Source: Chaenocephalus aceratus
Taxonomy: Eukaryota; Chordata; Actinopteri; Perciformes; Channichthyidae
DNA length: 64,000 nt
Direction of reading: 5' to 3'
Assembly: GCA_023974075.1 (NCBI GenBank)
Contig: CM043808.1
Span: 17,263,072-17,327,071 of the forward strand
Shown: positions 49,550 to 62,654 of the stretch, in pieces
How positions within the stretch are numbered: the first letter of the stretch is position 1
Layout of the letters: each line of letters starts with the position of its first letter
Notes under the pieces: generated by a model
Seen by the model: only the letters and a program-made list of their open reading frames with translations
Databases searched by the model: none
What the model was told of the DNA's origin: nothing
Program-made: the position numbers and the translations under genes

Positions 49550-50726
49550 TTAACCTGTTAAGCCCCAAACCTGTTTTTCATGTCTCAGGCTCGAAAATGA
49601 CATTTCCAGAACAAATGACCATAACTACACTTCTAAATGGGAAAAATTAATAATCTTTTTTCTCAAAGTAATGATAAACCTGTGAGTTGAATGCAGAAGA
49701 GTCAGAATCAATATAGATGTTTTTTATTTTAAAGAAAATTCAGATTGAACATAGTAAAAAAATGTCAATTATAGTGTCCGTCCAAAAATTATTTTTTACT
49801 TATAGTCAAAACCACCCTAGAATGATGGGTTAGTAGACTAAAAGCTTTAGGAATCCAAAGTACAACATATAATAAGTACGCTGTATCATGATTGATGCAA
49901 AATAAGTGACATTTGAAGAGAGGTTTAGCAAAAAAAACCTCCAGCTCTGGGGTCATTTGGGTGGAAATGGGCGTTGTTGCCGTTTCTCTGGAACCCATTG
50001 GTCGATTTTGATGATTGACATCTCTTTTGAACCGTTAGAGCCAATAGAATCGAAGGGGGATTTCCACATACACACCAACGTTACCATTGAGAAATGAGGG
50101 CTATGCGCGTGCAGTTTTCCAAAAGCGAAACCTATCTTACGCTCTGAAATCTAAAAACTTAAACCTAGGTTTATTGCTGATGGATTATCAGAAATCATTT
50201 CAAAGTGACACAGGCACATTGGATTAACCTATGGATTAACCTTCAGCAGCATTTTTATCGTTTTAATGCCATTGAAGACAACTTTTGATCAGACAACAAC
50301 AAAGGTAAGACATATTGCAGTGTTGGCTACCTAATGCCACATGTTGTGATGGCTGTTTTTGTTTCTCATTTCGCGAGTACTGATCATGGAGTAATGATAC
50401 AGATACCTATCGAATCCGTGTAATCTCACGATGCTAATCGCTGGGTTGGATTTGCATTTACGATAAGTAATAAGGGTTTTATACCTTGAGTTCTGTGCTG
50501 ATGGCATTAGCATTTTTCCGCTCAGGGCTAATTCAGAGGCTCAGCGTTAGTCTTGTGTTTTTTTTGCTAAAAATGGTTCATATCATCAGTTAGCTGAGTT
50601 TCTTCCCGTTACATGGATATGAAACATTAATAGTTTATTAAATATTAAAAAGCCCTCAGACGCTGTTTCCTGCAGATTATGCGTTTTTCCCCCCCGCTGG
50701 CGGGCAGATGGGGTTTAACAGGTTAA
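49550..50726. mobile_element. piggyBac-like non-autonomous element bounded by TTAA
   Basis: TTAA occurs at 49550-49553 and 50723-50726. Inside lie inverted ends CCTGTTAAGCCCCA (left) and CCTGTTAAACCCCA (right, minus strand), with one mismatch in 14. A TTAA duplication and ends beginning CC are piggyBac traits. No transposase frame is seen in the 1,169-bp interior. Confidence 0.75.
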
Positions 50727-50795
50727 AGAAAAAAACAATACCTACATTTGATTTATGATTTAAATTTGTATGGCAAATTCAAATCATAAATCACA

Positions 50796-51059
50796 CACTT
50801 ATTTAACCCAAACGGTATCCAACAACCATCCGCCTCGGGATCATTAGTAACTATTAGAGAACACTTATTTAACCCAAACGGTATCCATCAACCATCCGCC
50901 TCGGGATCATTAGCAACTATTAGAGAACACTTATTTAACCCAAACGGTATCCATCAACCATCCGCCTCGGGATCATTAGCAACTATTAGAGAACACTTAT
51001 TTAACCCAAACGGTATCCAACAACCATCCGCCTCGGGATCATTAGCAACTATTAGAGAA
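50796..51059. repeat. 66-bp tandem repeat, 4 copies
   Basis: Four units begin at 50796, 50862, 50928 and 50994 and differ at only a few bases. The unit length is a multiple of three and one frame is open across the whole array, but no ATG opens it and a stop follows near 51093. Confidence 0.95.
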
Positions 51060-54000
51060 CCACAAACGTTGCCATCCATTGAACCACACTGCTAGACTTT
51101 CACTTCAGAGTAGCAACTGACCATGACAACTCATGTGGAGCGCATACACACCATTCTATGGTCAAAGAGACAAAGACACTAACTCTTTTTTTCTTGCAGG
51201 ACACACTGACAGTCTGGTGTGAGACCCATAGCTTATGGAGGAGCTGTTACTGTTACAGTTTTGCCCCCTTGTGCGTAAAAACTCCAACGGAGCACATGTA
51301 GGTGGTGGAAAATTGCTCTAACACAGTGTCCAAACCTTTTTCACTGAGGTCCACATACAGAAAAATGTACAAAGGACTGGGCCACTCACTAGAGTTATAT
51401 TGCCTCATAAATTCAGTTATAAGTTAGCAAAATCAATCAGATGTAGATACATTATGCTTGTGGGTGTTTGCAGCTCATCCCTTAAAACAGAAGCCTCAGA
51501 TTGATTATAATAAGGGGCAATATGAAGGGTATTTTTCAAGCTTGTTATGTAAATAAGTCATTGGGCTTTTTTCTTATCAACTAAGATATGTTAGAAAATG
51601 TTTCCAACTTTAATTGACTGAATTTATTTGAAAATTGGGCTTATTAACAGATGAATACTGTGTTATATATTTGAACATATATAGTTAAGAAGCATAATAA
51701 AAGACAAAATGGCAGGTGACACTCATTAAGACCCAAATGTCTGTTTTGTGGATATAAACTGGCCCCTGGCTGCCTCTCTTTTTCCACAAGTGGTCCCCAA
51801 GCAGAGCAAGATGAGTATCCATTCCCCGCTGTACTGTATTTAGGTACATCAAGAATATAGCATATGTTATGTAGGGCATAACATTAACTGGCATGCTATA
51901 TGAGACACTGACAGGTTTATATGACATGGAAACAGACTGTGTTTAGATTCAACATGGATAGGATAGTGTCTTTCAATGCGAAGGACAATTATGTTGCACC
52001 AGAGTTAAATGAAGACAGAATTTGAGTATGTGTCTTTTACATGATAGCGCCAGTCATAGTTACACAGCCAGACAGGCAGACAACACTACTACATGTTTTC
52101 AGACACATGTTTGGCCTTTAACTCCCTCATATGTGCTATCATATCCTGGTCAAATACCTTCTGTAGCCTCCCGCTTCACACTAGAGAAAATACACGTGCT
52201 GTCTCCAATCCCTCCACAAATAGTCCCGTCATCCCCACATCTTTCGCCATCCCATGACCTTGTTTTTATTGTACAAGGTTGAAAGGCCTTCAGCATTACG
52301 TGTATGTGTTGTTTGTTGTGTGAGAAAATGAAAAAATGGGCTTGGATATTGATAGCCAGTCTCCCTTAGTGTAACATATTCGGTATCTATCTTAGTATAC
52401 TGGTGCATTTTAGCATTTAGTGGCTGTGCGTGTTGTGTGCGTACAAGTATGTCGTCATTATTTCTCACCATAATGCTGAGATTCACAGACAGGGTATCTC
52501 AGTCCTGCAGGAGCCAGGAATGACTTCACTTCTACTATAACCATCATCGAGCTAACACCATTAGAGCAGATCAAGTGACGCGCACCGCTGAGCCTGGTGC
52601 TACTGGACCATGTATATCAGCGATGCGTCACAACATTACTATGATGACTTCTGTAATCGTAAAGTTTATATTATTGGTATTCTAAATACAGTATCATATG
52701 ACTGCAGAGCCGTATTTGCAATCAAAAGATGACAGGTGAGATATAAAAATGGAACACATGGTGTACACTTTGGCCACTTTACTATATATGCTGTGCAAGC
52801 CTGTCTATCCAAAGTAAAAATACAAATACATCTGCCTGTCTTCTAGTGTAACACATAACGTTTTAATTTAACAGGGGAGTCGAGTCTCATGCTGTAACTA
52901 TGTCTTGGTGGGGTGAAGTGACTTCCTGGAGTCTGCTGGTTGCCTCTGATACTCTCCTGTTTTCAGTCGTTATGCTATTCTAAGCTAATCAGCTGCTGGC
53001 ACTAGCTTGCTTAATGGCATACAGACATAACTGAAGACAATGAATTTGTACATCTTTAGTGAAAAGCGATCAAGTTATTTTGTTGTCATTGACTTCATTA
53101 AGGTAGAATTTATTGCAGGGCTGTTGAATTGGACTCCATTAGTTTAAGCTATTGTACCATGAGCTGGCAACTGAGTGTGGATGTGTAATGATGAGTGGGC
53201 TTATCGCTGTAATCATCATGCTCATTGTCACCTTGAATCCCAACACTAAAAATAACCCAACAAGGCCCATAGTCAGGCACATTTAGCACTTAACATTTCA
53301 GAGCATTTATCAACTACCTACATGTGCTCCATTGGAGTTCTATGTATTGTGGGAAATAGTTGACACAATTTGCACTCAGACTGTGGTTGAAAGCTCTAAG
53401 AAATTATATTTGATATATTTTCCTTACGACTTTCACATATACAGTTATGCACGAAGGACAATGCTAACTTGGGTCTGACATCACTTTAAATATTGCTGCA
53501 GCAATAATTGTGGGATGGCATTATCTCACTTCCTTTTGTAAAGGATGGTATAGTGTACCCTACTCTAAACAAGATAAGAAAGGCAACATTGAAGCGTTTT
53601 TCTTTCAAACTCAACCAGCTCTTAACATTACTGACAGACTTAATTCCTCCGGACTAAAAGAGTGCGTGCGTTTGTATGTGTGTGAGGTGAACATGTTTGC
53701 GTAGGCCACAGGCCAGACAGCGTGCCGCGTAGTGTCCCAGCGGACCGCTCCACTGAAACCAAATTAAAATTGGTAATTCGTCACACGATAAATAGACCAC
53801 TATAGTCACCTCTGCCGCTCTTGTTTTGAAAGGGGAGCTTCAAGGGTTGTCTTTCAAAGAGGAGATATTTGGGCCCCATTCTATTTTAATGGAGAGGTCT
53901 GAAATTCTTAAGAAAGCCTTTAGGGTCCTCTCGGCTGTCCTTGATGGTTCCAACTCTTGTACTGCCACACTCATCATGTGGCATTTGAGATCTCGATTTC

Positions 54001-54632
54001 AATGGACGGACCCAGACACACTGACAGTTCGGACATGTCAAGGAAGATGGAGCGAGCAGGATTGTGACACGAGCTACTGTCCGACAGATGGGAGTTTTTG
54101 TACTTTGTTGATAAAGTGGATGAAAAATTGAAGTGTAGAGTGGTGGGATTAAAAGTACACCTTTGGTCTAACAGTGTTGACCCCTACATTTGTAATTTAA
54201 GCCTTCAACACTACCAGTAGATGAACAATAGCATGTTGGGCTTGTTATTGATACAGGTTTTCAAGATGAATAGGTCCAGCAACAACCTCATGTGACCCCA
54301 AGTCCAGCTTTCATTGATCTTAATCAGCGGAATCTTTGGTATTATTATATACATTGTGATATACAAATAGAGGGCAGTCCATTTTTCTTGATGTCAGGTG
54401 TGCATCAACGTTTTTTACTTCGGCTTCTGAAGGAACCACATAAGCTCTTTGAGATGGCACATACGGGTACTTCTGCTCTGACAGCCAGGCATGATGGGTA
54501 ATCTGTGACATTTCGCTCTCTCAAAAGTTGGGCCATTTTGCCTTCATGTGCCAATGAGCAGCTCTCATAGGAAAGAACGAGACCCCACCTCTGACGCTGT
54601 ATCCAGTTCTTATTATTTTAATTTAATTTTAT
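51060..54632. other. Intergenic, nothing recognised
   Basis: Both strands were read for exons and repeats. The longest open frame (53826-54131, 101 codons) has no recognisable domain. No transposon ends were identified. Confidence 0.45.
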
Positions 54633-54930
54633 TTATCCTTTATTTATCCAGGAATGTCCCATTGAGATACAAGATCTCTTCTTCCAGGGAGTCCTGACCA
54701 ACACGGCACACAACAAGTTTCAACATAAAACAAGGGCATTAAACAAAAAAAACATACAATTCAAATATAAATACAGAAGGCCATTTGTGCAGTGGCAAGA
54801 AGCATAATCACATCAGCAATAGCATCAGGTAAAACAGTTACATGTTTCATGAAGGGCTAATCGTAGCATACCTTTAAAAGCATTTACAGTAGGAAGTGCC
54901 TCTAGACACTATATACATCATTATACATCC
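54633..54930. mobile_element. LINE 3'-end fragment, antisense
   Basis: CCTTTATTTATCCAGGAATG and CCCATTGAGATACAAGATCT correspond to the tail of the LINE at 47861-47925. The right boundary is approximate. Confidence 0.6.
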
Positions 54931-57900
54931 ATGATGTCAGGTGCAGGTGGATGCCATTGAGGGAACTTTCTTTTTACAGTAGGAGAAAAATGCTAACACT
55001 GTAGAACTTGAAAGTACACTAACATGCATGCAGTCAGAGACATGTAAACGTATCCGGACTGTAAACTTTAACAAGAGAAAACATTCTGTATAATGCAAAG
55101 AGAGGAATTGAAGAAGCCTGTAAAACAGCTCAGTTCCGGGTCGTCCTCTGGAACAGGGTGGTCCTGTCACTCATCTGTCCACATTTTTGTGAGACACACT
55201 CACATACAAGTGGCAGTTAACAATCTATTTTGAGTCCGTTGCAGTGGCAACCGACGCATGCTGAGGATTTCAGTGTAGACCCCCCCGAACCCAGCTCCAA
55301 TGAATGAGAGGCTTGTAAAGACAGGGATGCAGGACAGGGGAAGAGGGCAAAGGACAGGGGACAGGTGGATGTTGGTGAGAGGAGGCAGGAAGGAGCACAA
55401 GATTCACACATGCCTCAGACAACCATGAAGACATTATGTCAGCCACCAGGGGCTTATTCACACAGATGTAACACGAATGTTTAGGTCATATATATCGAGC
55501 TTATCGAGATGTATAGAACTTTGACGTCTGCCTAGCAACTATACTGTAGACATCCTGTCGCTACGGGTGAACTTTGAATTTCCAGGGTTAACATAAAACA
55601 TCATGCCCTTTCCATGCCATGTTATTACAAAACGTATCTATTGTTACAATAATTTATTTTCTATTGTTGACTATCTTTCTCTGAATAACTTTTTCTCTTG
55701 GTAATGGGTTATTTTTTGTTATCTTGGGTGTGAAGCTGACCGTTGAGCGGCCCGACCAAGCAAGGAGGCAGAGGCAAAACGTCCCAAATACAACCCGGTG
55801 TGGGCATTTATTAAAATCATGTGCACATAGTTCACAGCCTCAATCCTGCTGTTCTCCCTGAACACATCCTGCAGCCACAAGGATCTCACACCACATTACA
55901 AACAGGAAACACAGAGCCTAAATACCCACAGACTAATGAATCAACAAGACACAGGGGGGGGGGAGACAACACAGGGCACCAGGTGCACACAATCAGCAGC
56001 AACAGACATGGGTGAGTGATATGTCAACTTTACACAGTGGTATCTTGTACAATTAATGCAACTTAACATCATGATGTTCACACCCTCAACATATTATTTG
56101 CACCCTGATTATTCTCGACCGCTGTCATTCTTACACCAGCATAAATACTTTCGGCGCTCTCGCTAACTCCCCTATCTTTTCAGGCGGAGCTGAGGACCCG
56201 ACCAGCACCTGCCAGACGACATTCCAATCAATACGGTTTAATCAGTTAATAAATACTACCTCAAGAATTAGTATAAATTATATAAAATATGCAATGCCAA
56301 AGTGTACTGTGCAATCACGCTAATAAAGTCCAACATGTTAACTAAAGTACTGAGTTACAAGGCCCGAAGCTCTGAAGCCGTCAGCGGGTAAACCAGCAAG
56401 ACGGAGCCCGAGTCATCTTCAAGAGAGAAACACTTTTTTTTATTTGATCACACAAGATATTTGGGTTGTCAATTTCAACAACCTATTCTAACATTTTGGT
56501 GTATTTGTGCACACAGGAGGAGTCTAGACAGCTAGCAGCACACACAAGTCTTTCTCCCCAAATTATAAAGTGCAGTGCTCCTGTTTCAAGTTAATACACC
56601 CACAGGTAACCGTTACGTTTTTCAGATTCTTCCAATTGATAAAAAAGTTGATAGCATCCTCCAAGTCAGCATATTGCTGACAATACAATCTAACAGCCCT
56701 TAATGTCCTCATTAATTGTCTTTTACCAACATTGTGCAAAGCAAGTGTTGCCAACATGTCTTGCTAACTCAAGCTAAAGTAAGTCTTAATTAAAGAGTAT
56801 TAATATATATCTAGAACCAAGGCCTTAGCAGAATGCAGCTGGAATAAATGACTTGCATATGAACATACATTCCTACAAATGAATCCAAATCCATAATTAC
56901 ATATTTAGCCGCCTGGTGTTCTCATGGACTGTTGAACTCCTTGATCGTCTCTACCATAGCGTTATTCTAGCAGCACAATGGATTCTGCTCAACTCACTAT
57001 GAATAGTCGTTGCTGTTTAGACTTTTTTTAATCGATTTGGATATGCCAATAAACTATTTGTTCTGGCAGTCTAAACATGACCTTAAGTGTTACCATAGGA
57101 TAACCTCTGTCCTGAAGACCGTAAAACTAAGGGTTACTAGCTATTATTGTTTTAACAGGTTAGATTTATATGCGGAACATCACTTTGCCTTTAGTGACAT
57201 CAATGAATGCCTTGTAGACACACGCACACATGATGACACCCACAAACTTAGTCTTATTAACCTTTCAAGATGGCAGAACAACATCCTTTACTATGATCAA
57301 AGCCATGAGAACAAGTGCAACTCAAACCCAGATGTCATAGAGAAGGCCTTATCTATGTACAGATGGTGTGTTACCTTCATAAATGTGTTTGATTGTATCT
57401 GTGCAGGATTACAAAAGCCAATTATAAAAGCTGTGTAACTGTAGAGGTAGTCCTAGAAGTCTTTTGTGCTGTGATCCAAACTATTTTTTTCCGGCGTCAG
57501 AGTGGGTGTGACAACATGGTCCTCTGACGTCAGGGGAGCCATGGCTACAGTTCAGCTGTCTGCTCTCATGTTCTCTTTCTTTCTCCCTCTGTCTATGCTC
57601 TCATGAATATAGCCTGTCCAGTGGAGGACATGTGCCAAGCTCTGCATGCTGTATGCAAAGAGTGTCCTCATTCAGGGAAGCAGGGTAAAAAAAAAAAGGA
57701 GTGAAAACATGCACACCACAGAATATTTATTTGGTGTGGAGCATGCAGACAGCAACCTGCCAAGAGTCACCAGGGGGCCTGATGAGGACAGAGGAGGGAT
57801 AAGGGGAAGATACTGCCTTTAAAACCAGTGAGAATAGGACACAAAAATTATCATTATTTACAAATAGATAGAGGCGATATTAGAGGACAGAGCAAACTAC

Positions 57901-58846
57901 TATATTGCCAATCTGTCAAAATGATTTGTATAACATGCAGAAAAGGGTACGGGTAAGATGAAAGAGAGATCGGGGGGCAGAGAGAGGAACCAACGTCCCC
58001 CTCCCGCTCTTTATTTATACCCCCAAAGACAGCAGGGTAAGATTTCTGGCACCAAAACACACGTCACGCTTGCTATTTCCGTATCAGGTGCCACATAGCA
58101 CCGAGAGGTAGGGTGACAGGGATGAGGCATCACCGGGCCAATGTACTTCCGCACACCCTCACAGCCTTTATGTGGCATTTCACACTGTGGCCACCTCTTT
58201 CAGAGCAGAGTGTGTTTGTATGAATGTGTGGCTGAGCATATATGTGCTTTTGTGTACAAACGTTTTTTTTTACGTTGAGAAAACGGCAAGATATATCTTG
58301 CGTGTTTACGGGAGAAGCTGAGAGGGTGTGTTTTGTCACCTTCCTAAGTGAAGGAGGTGTCAGGGAAGCCATAGGTTGTTAAGAGGCGAGAAACACTGAG
58401 CATGAAAAGTGATCCCTATTGCTACAAAATGTGTGTGTGTGTGTGTGTGCTGGGCATCGTGCTAACGACCGATTACATAATGGATTTTGAACCAACACTA
58501 TGCACGATTAATGCTTACAAATATATAATTACATCTAAGTAATCCAAGTGCTGTGTAATTTATGGACCTAAAAAACCCTCCTTTTATTACACAAACTGTA
58601 AATTCGCCTATTCCTGATCATACAGTTCCTCAGGTATGTTTGACCCAGTTGATGTGTTGAAGTTGGTGGATAGTTAGCTCATTTGCAACTGACACTGCTT
58701 GAGCTGCCATTGCACTGGCATGCAGAGGGCTGCCTGTCTCAGATAACCAGAGGCTTGACATGCAGTAAATCATGAAATATGAGCAATCGTTAATGGAACA
58801 ATGCAGTAGACAAAGACAAGAGTCTTTACGTCAAAGCACTGTCATA
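54931..58846. other. Intergenic, nothing recognised
   Basis: No exon or family could be assigned. The 142-codon frame at 57010-57438 has no known motif and no flanking gene structure. A purine-rich stretch lies near 55319-55390 and a G-run near 55954-55962. Confidence 0.45.
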
Positions 58847-58852
58847 TTTATT
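58847..58852 (-). terminator. Minus-strand AATAAA, candidate end of the KIAA0408-like gene
   Basis: TTTATT on the plus strand is AATAAA on the minus strand, about 520 bp past the stop codon at 59372. The DNA between has no other gene and fits a 3' UTR. Confidence 0.45.
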
Positions 58853-59371
58853 ACCAAGGAAAAAAATACATTAAAGGCATATCATAGCAATTTGTCACAG
58901 CTGTTATTCGAACATCTTAAATATATTACTTTAACAATATGATACAGTAAAACACACTGATGTTGATAGTAAGCAGATTGCTGCTGGGAGCACAGTTGCA
59001 ACTTCATCTACTCCTACTGGTGTCCAGGTTGAATTTGATTCAACATGGCCGCCATGAGGATTAAACACATGAGCATGCACCCTTAAACTAGGGCTGCATG
59101 CAAAATCTCATTATACAGAAAACACCTGAAATTTAATACAAAAAGAGGATAAGGGGAGGGCTGCAACTAAGCAACCTGTTAATGTGTTTCAGCACAGAAG
59201 AAGCAAAAAGCCACAGCAACCCTGGAGAATGTTTTTTTTTCTTGAACATGGCATCAAGATGAAATTAAGCGTATCTTTAACTCTCAAAGCACTTTGTTTC
59301 ACAGAAAAAGTCCTTACTATTTACACAGAGAGAGGAGGAAGGGATCAAGCTTAATCTGAAATGGACAGGTA

Positions 59372-61815
59372 TCACATAATGACCGTCTCAGTCTGAAGAG
59401 AATAGGAAACATGGGGCCGACGCTTCAGCGCGGGACTTGGGGTTCTGGTCATGGGGCTGGATGTGCGAGCCAGGGGGCTTGGGGGACGGTACATTGGGCC
59501 TGATGGGGTGGTGATGATGGCGGTAGGGGTGCGGCCGGCCCACCTGGAAGGAGGTCGTTGGTTGGCTGGCCGTGCAGGACGAGAGAAGCTTTTACTAAGA
59601 TTGTCAGGGGACGACTGGTCTGGGTTTACCTGAACAAAGACGTAATGGCAAACATGTTAGCTTGTACATCATCACTGGTAGCTTTTTAACAATTGTACTA
59701 TAGCTAAAAAAAACCTACCTGCTGTGGATCCTGTCTGTAAGCTGTTTGTCTCGCTTTGGGACTGGAGCTGTACTCGTGTTGGATATCCAACATGTCCAGC
59801 AGTTCAATAAGTCCTTCATCCCTCACTTTGCCACAACCTGCCAACTCTTGTCCCGCTAACCCACCCTTCTGGATCTTCTGAGCTCCAGAGGAAGCACTTG
59901 AGGCCCTGTAGTCCATTTTGGGCTCTGCATGTTGGGGAGCAGGCTTCCTTCCTCTCTCCCCTTGAGCCAGTCCTCCGTCTCTGTCTCCCCCACTGTTAGC
60001 CCTGGGTCTAAACTTTGGGCTTCCCGTCACCGGTGATCTCCTCGGGGACAGCTGAGGACCCCGCTGGGACCCTTTGTAGGCTCCTCTGTGATCCTTGTGG
60101 TTCTGTCTACCAGAGTCTGATATGAGCCCCCATTCTTGGCCGGGCTCTATCTCTGCTGTCAGCACATCGGAATCTGCTCGGCATTTCTGGGTAGGCACGC
60201 GCATGGGCGCCCTGCTGGCGACTGCAGTGGCTCCCTGAGCTCTGCGCTGACAGCTAGGGGTTGGGCATTTTGGCTCCGGAGCCGGCCCCTGATTGGTCAC
60301 CACCCCTGATTCAGTCAGTGTTTTGCCCTCGTTTTCCTGAAGCATGGCTCCAAACTTCCTGAGGACAGAAGGGCTGCCGCACTTCCTGTCTCCCATGACG
60401 CCAGGACTGTAGGACTTCCTGTCCAGGGCCGGAGATTCAGCTTTTGTGGTTGGGAGCTGTGAGCGTGGTTGACCAGCAGGGGCATCTCTTTGTCCAAGAG
60501 GAGGTTTCGAGCCTGTGTTTTCTTTGTTGGGGGAACTCTCTCTGCGAGAGGAGCTCTTCAGGTGAGACACATGGTTCCTTCTGTTTTCAGTTTCCTCAAA
60601 ACTGCCCACAAACTGCTCTTGACCAAGCCTGTACCAAACCAAAGAAGACAACAATTTAATTAACAGGCATTTCCCAAACCCATCACGTAATTCTACAAAA
60701 GGTTCTTGAATGTGGCACTTACCTTTCATTTCCAGAACTTTTTCTGATCTCTGTCACCGGGCTCACCTTGATTGTGTCGCTGAAGCGCTGAAAGAAATGG
60801 TAAAATATTTTTAAATCACCATATCCATCATCATATTAACCTCTACCTCTACCTACTATATTTATAGCTTTTAACAAGAGTGATACTTCAAGATCCCCCA
60901 ATGGCAATGTTCTGTTTACTGTAACTTACTAAAACAGAACCTTGGCTGAGCCTTGATCCTCACACGATAAAGAACTCCTAACTGTCATCTACTATACTTG
61001 AACGTTATAATGTGTAACAGGAAACAGTTTAATGTCTTGGCTTCCTTGTTGTCTAATTTGTCAGGAGTTGGTGAAAGTATGTGAAACTAACGCCAATGTG
61101 GTAACCTGTCTGTAAGCAGACTGGAAGGAACCAACTAACTGTAATCCATATGTTCCCAACTGAACCCCAGCTTTGACTCTTATTACGTGTTTGGTTTCAT
61201 CATATGTGCAGACGCCAACACAATGATGCATTCGAGCAGGGAAATGCTTAAAATGCCTCCACTTACCACATGGCGAGCTCCGTTATTCTTCTGGCTTATT
61301 TGCTTCCCTTGCTCCAAATAATCCTGCAACAAGTCTCCGATCTCTGAGTTGGCATTGCAATAACCATAGCCATTCTGATGACTACTGGGGTAGCTGTACC
61401 CACTGGGGTTATAGTTACGGCTGTTACTATAGTGATGTGGCACAGTTATAGCTCCGGGGTGATTCTTGTTATGATGTCCGGGCGCAAAGAGACCATTGCC
61501 ATGGTGCCCCAGGCCACACTCCAACTCGCTGCCATTTTTCTGGTTGTCAGTAGGGATATCGTGTGCTCCTCTTCGAGCCTGGACTCCATTGTACAACTGC
61601 AAAGATTGAAACAGAAGGACACATAAACAACTTCCTACTTCAGCATGTTGTACCCAACTACATGCAAAACACGGCTGAATGACAGGAACTGTGTTTACAC
61701 AACAAGCAAGTTTTATAATTATCAGAAAACCTAACCTATATTTATAACCGGCACATGTTATTCCACTTTGCACAACCATCTGTTTCCCATCACGACTTTT
61801 AATACTCGTTTAGTA

Positions 61816-61856
<41 letters not shown>

Positions 61857-62539
61857 CACGCACGCACGCAAGCAACACACACATATTACTTCAATTAATA
61901 AAAATAATAATGCATTTTATTTATATAGCGCTTTTCACAACTCAAAGACGCTTGATTAACACACACTCTAGGGAAGCATAACCTGGACACAGAACCATAA
62001 GCATGTTTGCACACGGTGAAAACTGTTGCATTATTAAGCGAAAGAAGACTATGCCTTTTATGCATTTCTTTATCTTTCATGAAAATATTTGCATAACTAA
62101 ATTCTGCAGTTAACGCCAGAAAACAGAAATACCTTGAACACTAGTGAAGCTGGTGAATTTTACCTCTATATATTTACATTCCTAGGTATAGTATTATGCA
62201 GAATCACTGACCCCAACTGTCCTATAATTCACATTAGATTCACACTGCATAGACCCGCTGTATGTGTCATGTTTAGCTACAATGTGTTTTTTTAGTGCGA
62301 AGAGCAGCATGGAATAATCCATTTTCTTAAATGCAACTTGTCCAGTTGAAGAATGAGACTTAATTGAGACTTAATTTTCTTTAACAAAATCTTACCTCTT
62401 CGATTTGTTGCTGGATGTCTTGAAGCTGGTCCTCCCACTCTTGCATCTCTGAATCAAAGTTGTCCATCATTTCCGGCCTCTCCTGCCCCCAGCCCCTGCC
62501 ACTGTGCTCCAGCCCACGCTCCAGATCAATGGCTGCCAT
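59372..62539 (-). CDS. kiaa0408: KIAA0408-like protein, 5 coding exons
   Basis: On the minus strand the exons are 62539-62396, 61596-61267, 60787-60723, 60628-59719 and 59629-59372, giving 568 aa with consistent phases and GT-AG introns. Function is unknown. The N-terminus (EMMDNFDSEMQEWEDQLQDI) aligns with human KIAA0408 (ELLDQFDNERKEWESQ) and forms a short coiled coil. The middle is Ser/Pro/Arg-rich and probably disordered. The last exon has SFSRPARPANQRPPSRWAGR, a block I recall from this family. Position next to rnf146 and minus orientation agree with human 6q22. Human KIAA0408 is longer, as I recall, so the fish form may be shortened in the disordered part. The identification rests on the ends and on synteny. 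Confidence 0.82.
61818..61874. repeat. (TG)n-(CG)-(CA) compound microsatellite
   Basis: About 32 bp of TG is followed by GCGCGCACGCACGCACGC, within the first coding intron of the KIAA0408-like gene. Confidence 0.9.
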
Positions 62540-62654
62540 GATGCAGGCCGGTCAATACCCAGAGGCCCCTTTAAATGCCAATTTCCCCTTTCTCCTGTTT
62601 CACTTTACTGTCAGATGTTACCCTAGGTTTTCAAGGATCAATGGCCAGGAAACA
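62540..62654 (-). other. kiaa0408: 5' UTR part of KIAA0408-like coding exon 1
   Basis: On the minus strand a pyrimidine tract and CTACAG acceptor end at 62655, so the first coding exon probably begins at 62654 and carries about 115 nt of leader before the ATG at 62539. Confidence 0.55.

Noticed and set aside
53826..54131. 101-codon frame with several cysteines near its end
   Set aside because: No family resemblance, no flanking exon structure, and a length expected by chance in 3.5 kb of DNA.
57010..57438. 142-codon frame
   Set aside because: No recognisable motif; the composition resembles surrounding AT-rich DNA.
45000..59000. Search for ECHDC1 exons, expected between rnf146 and KIAA0408
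   Set aside because: No enoyl-CoA hydratase-type motif was seen in any frame.
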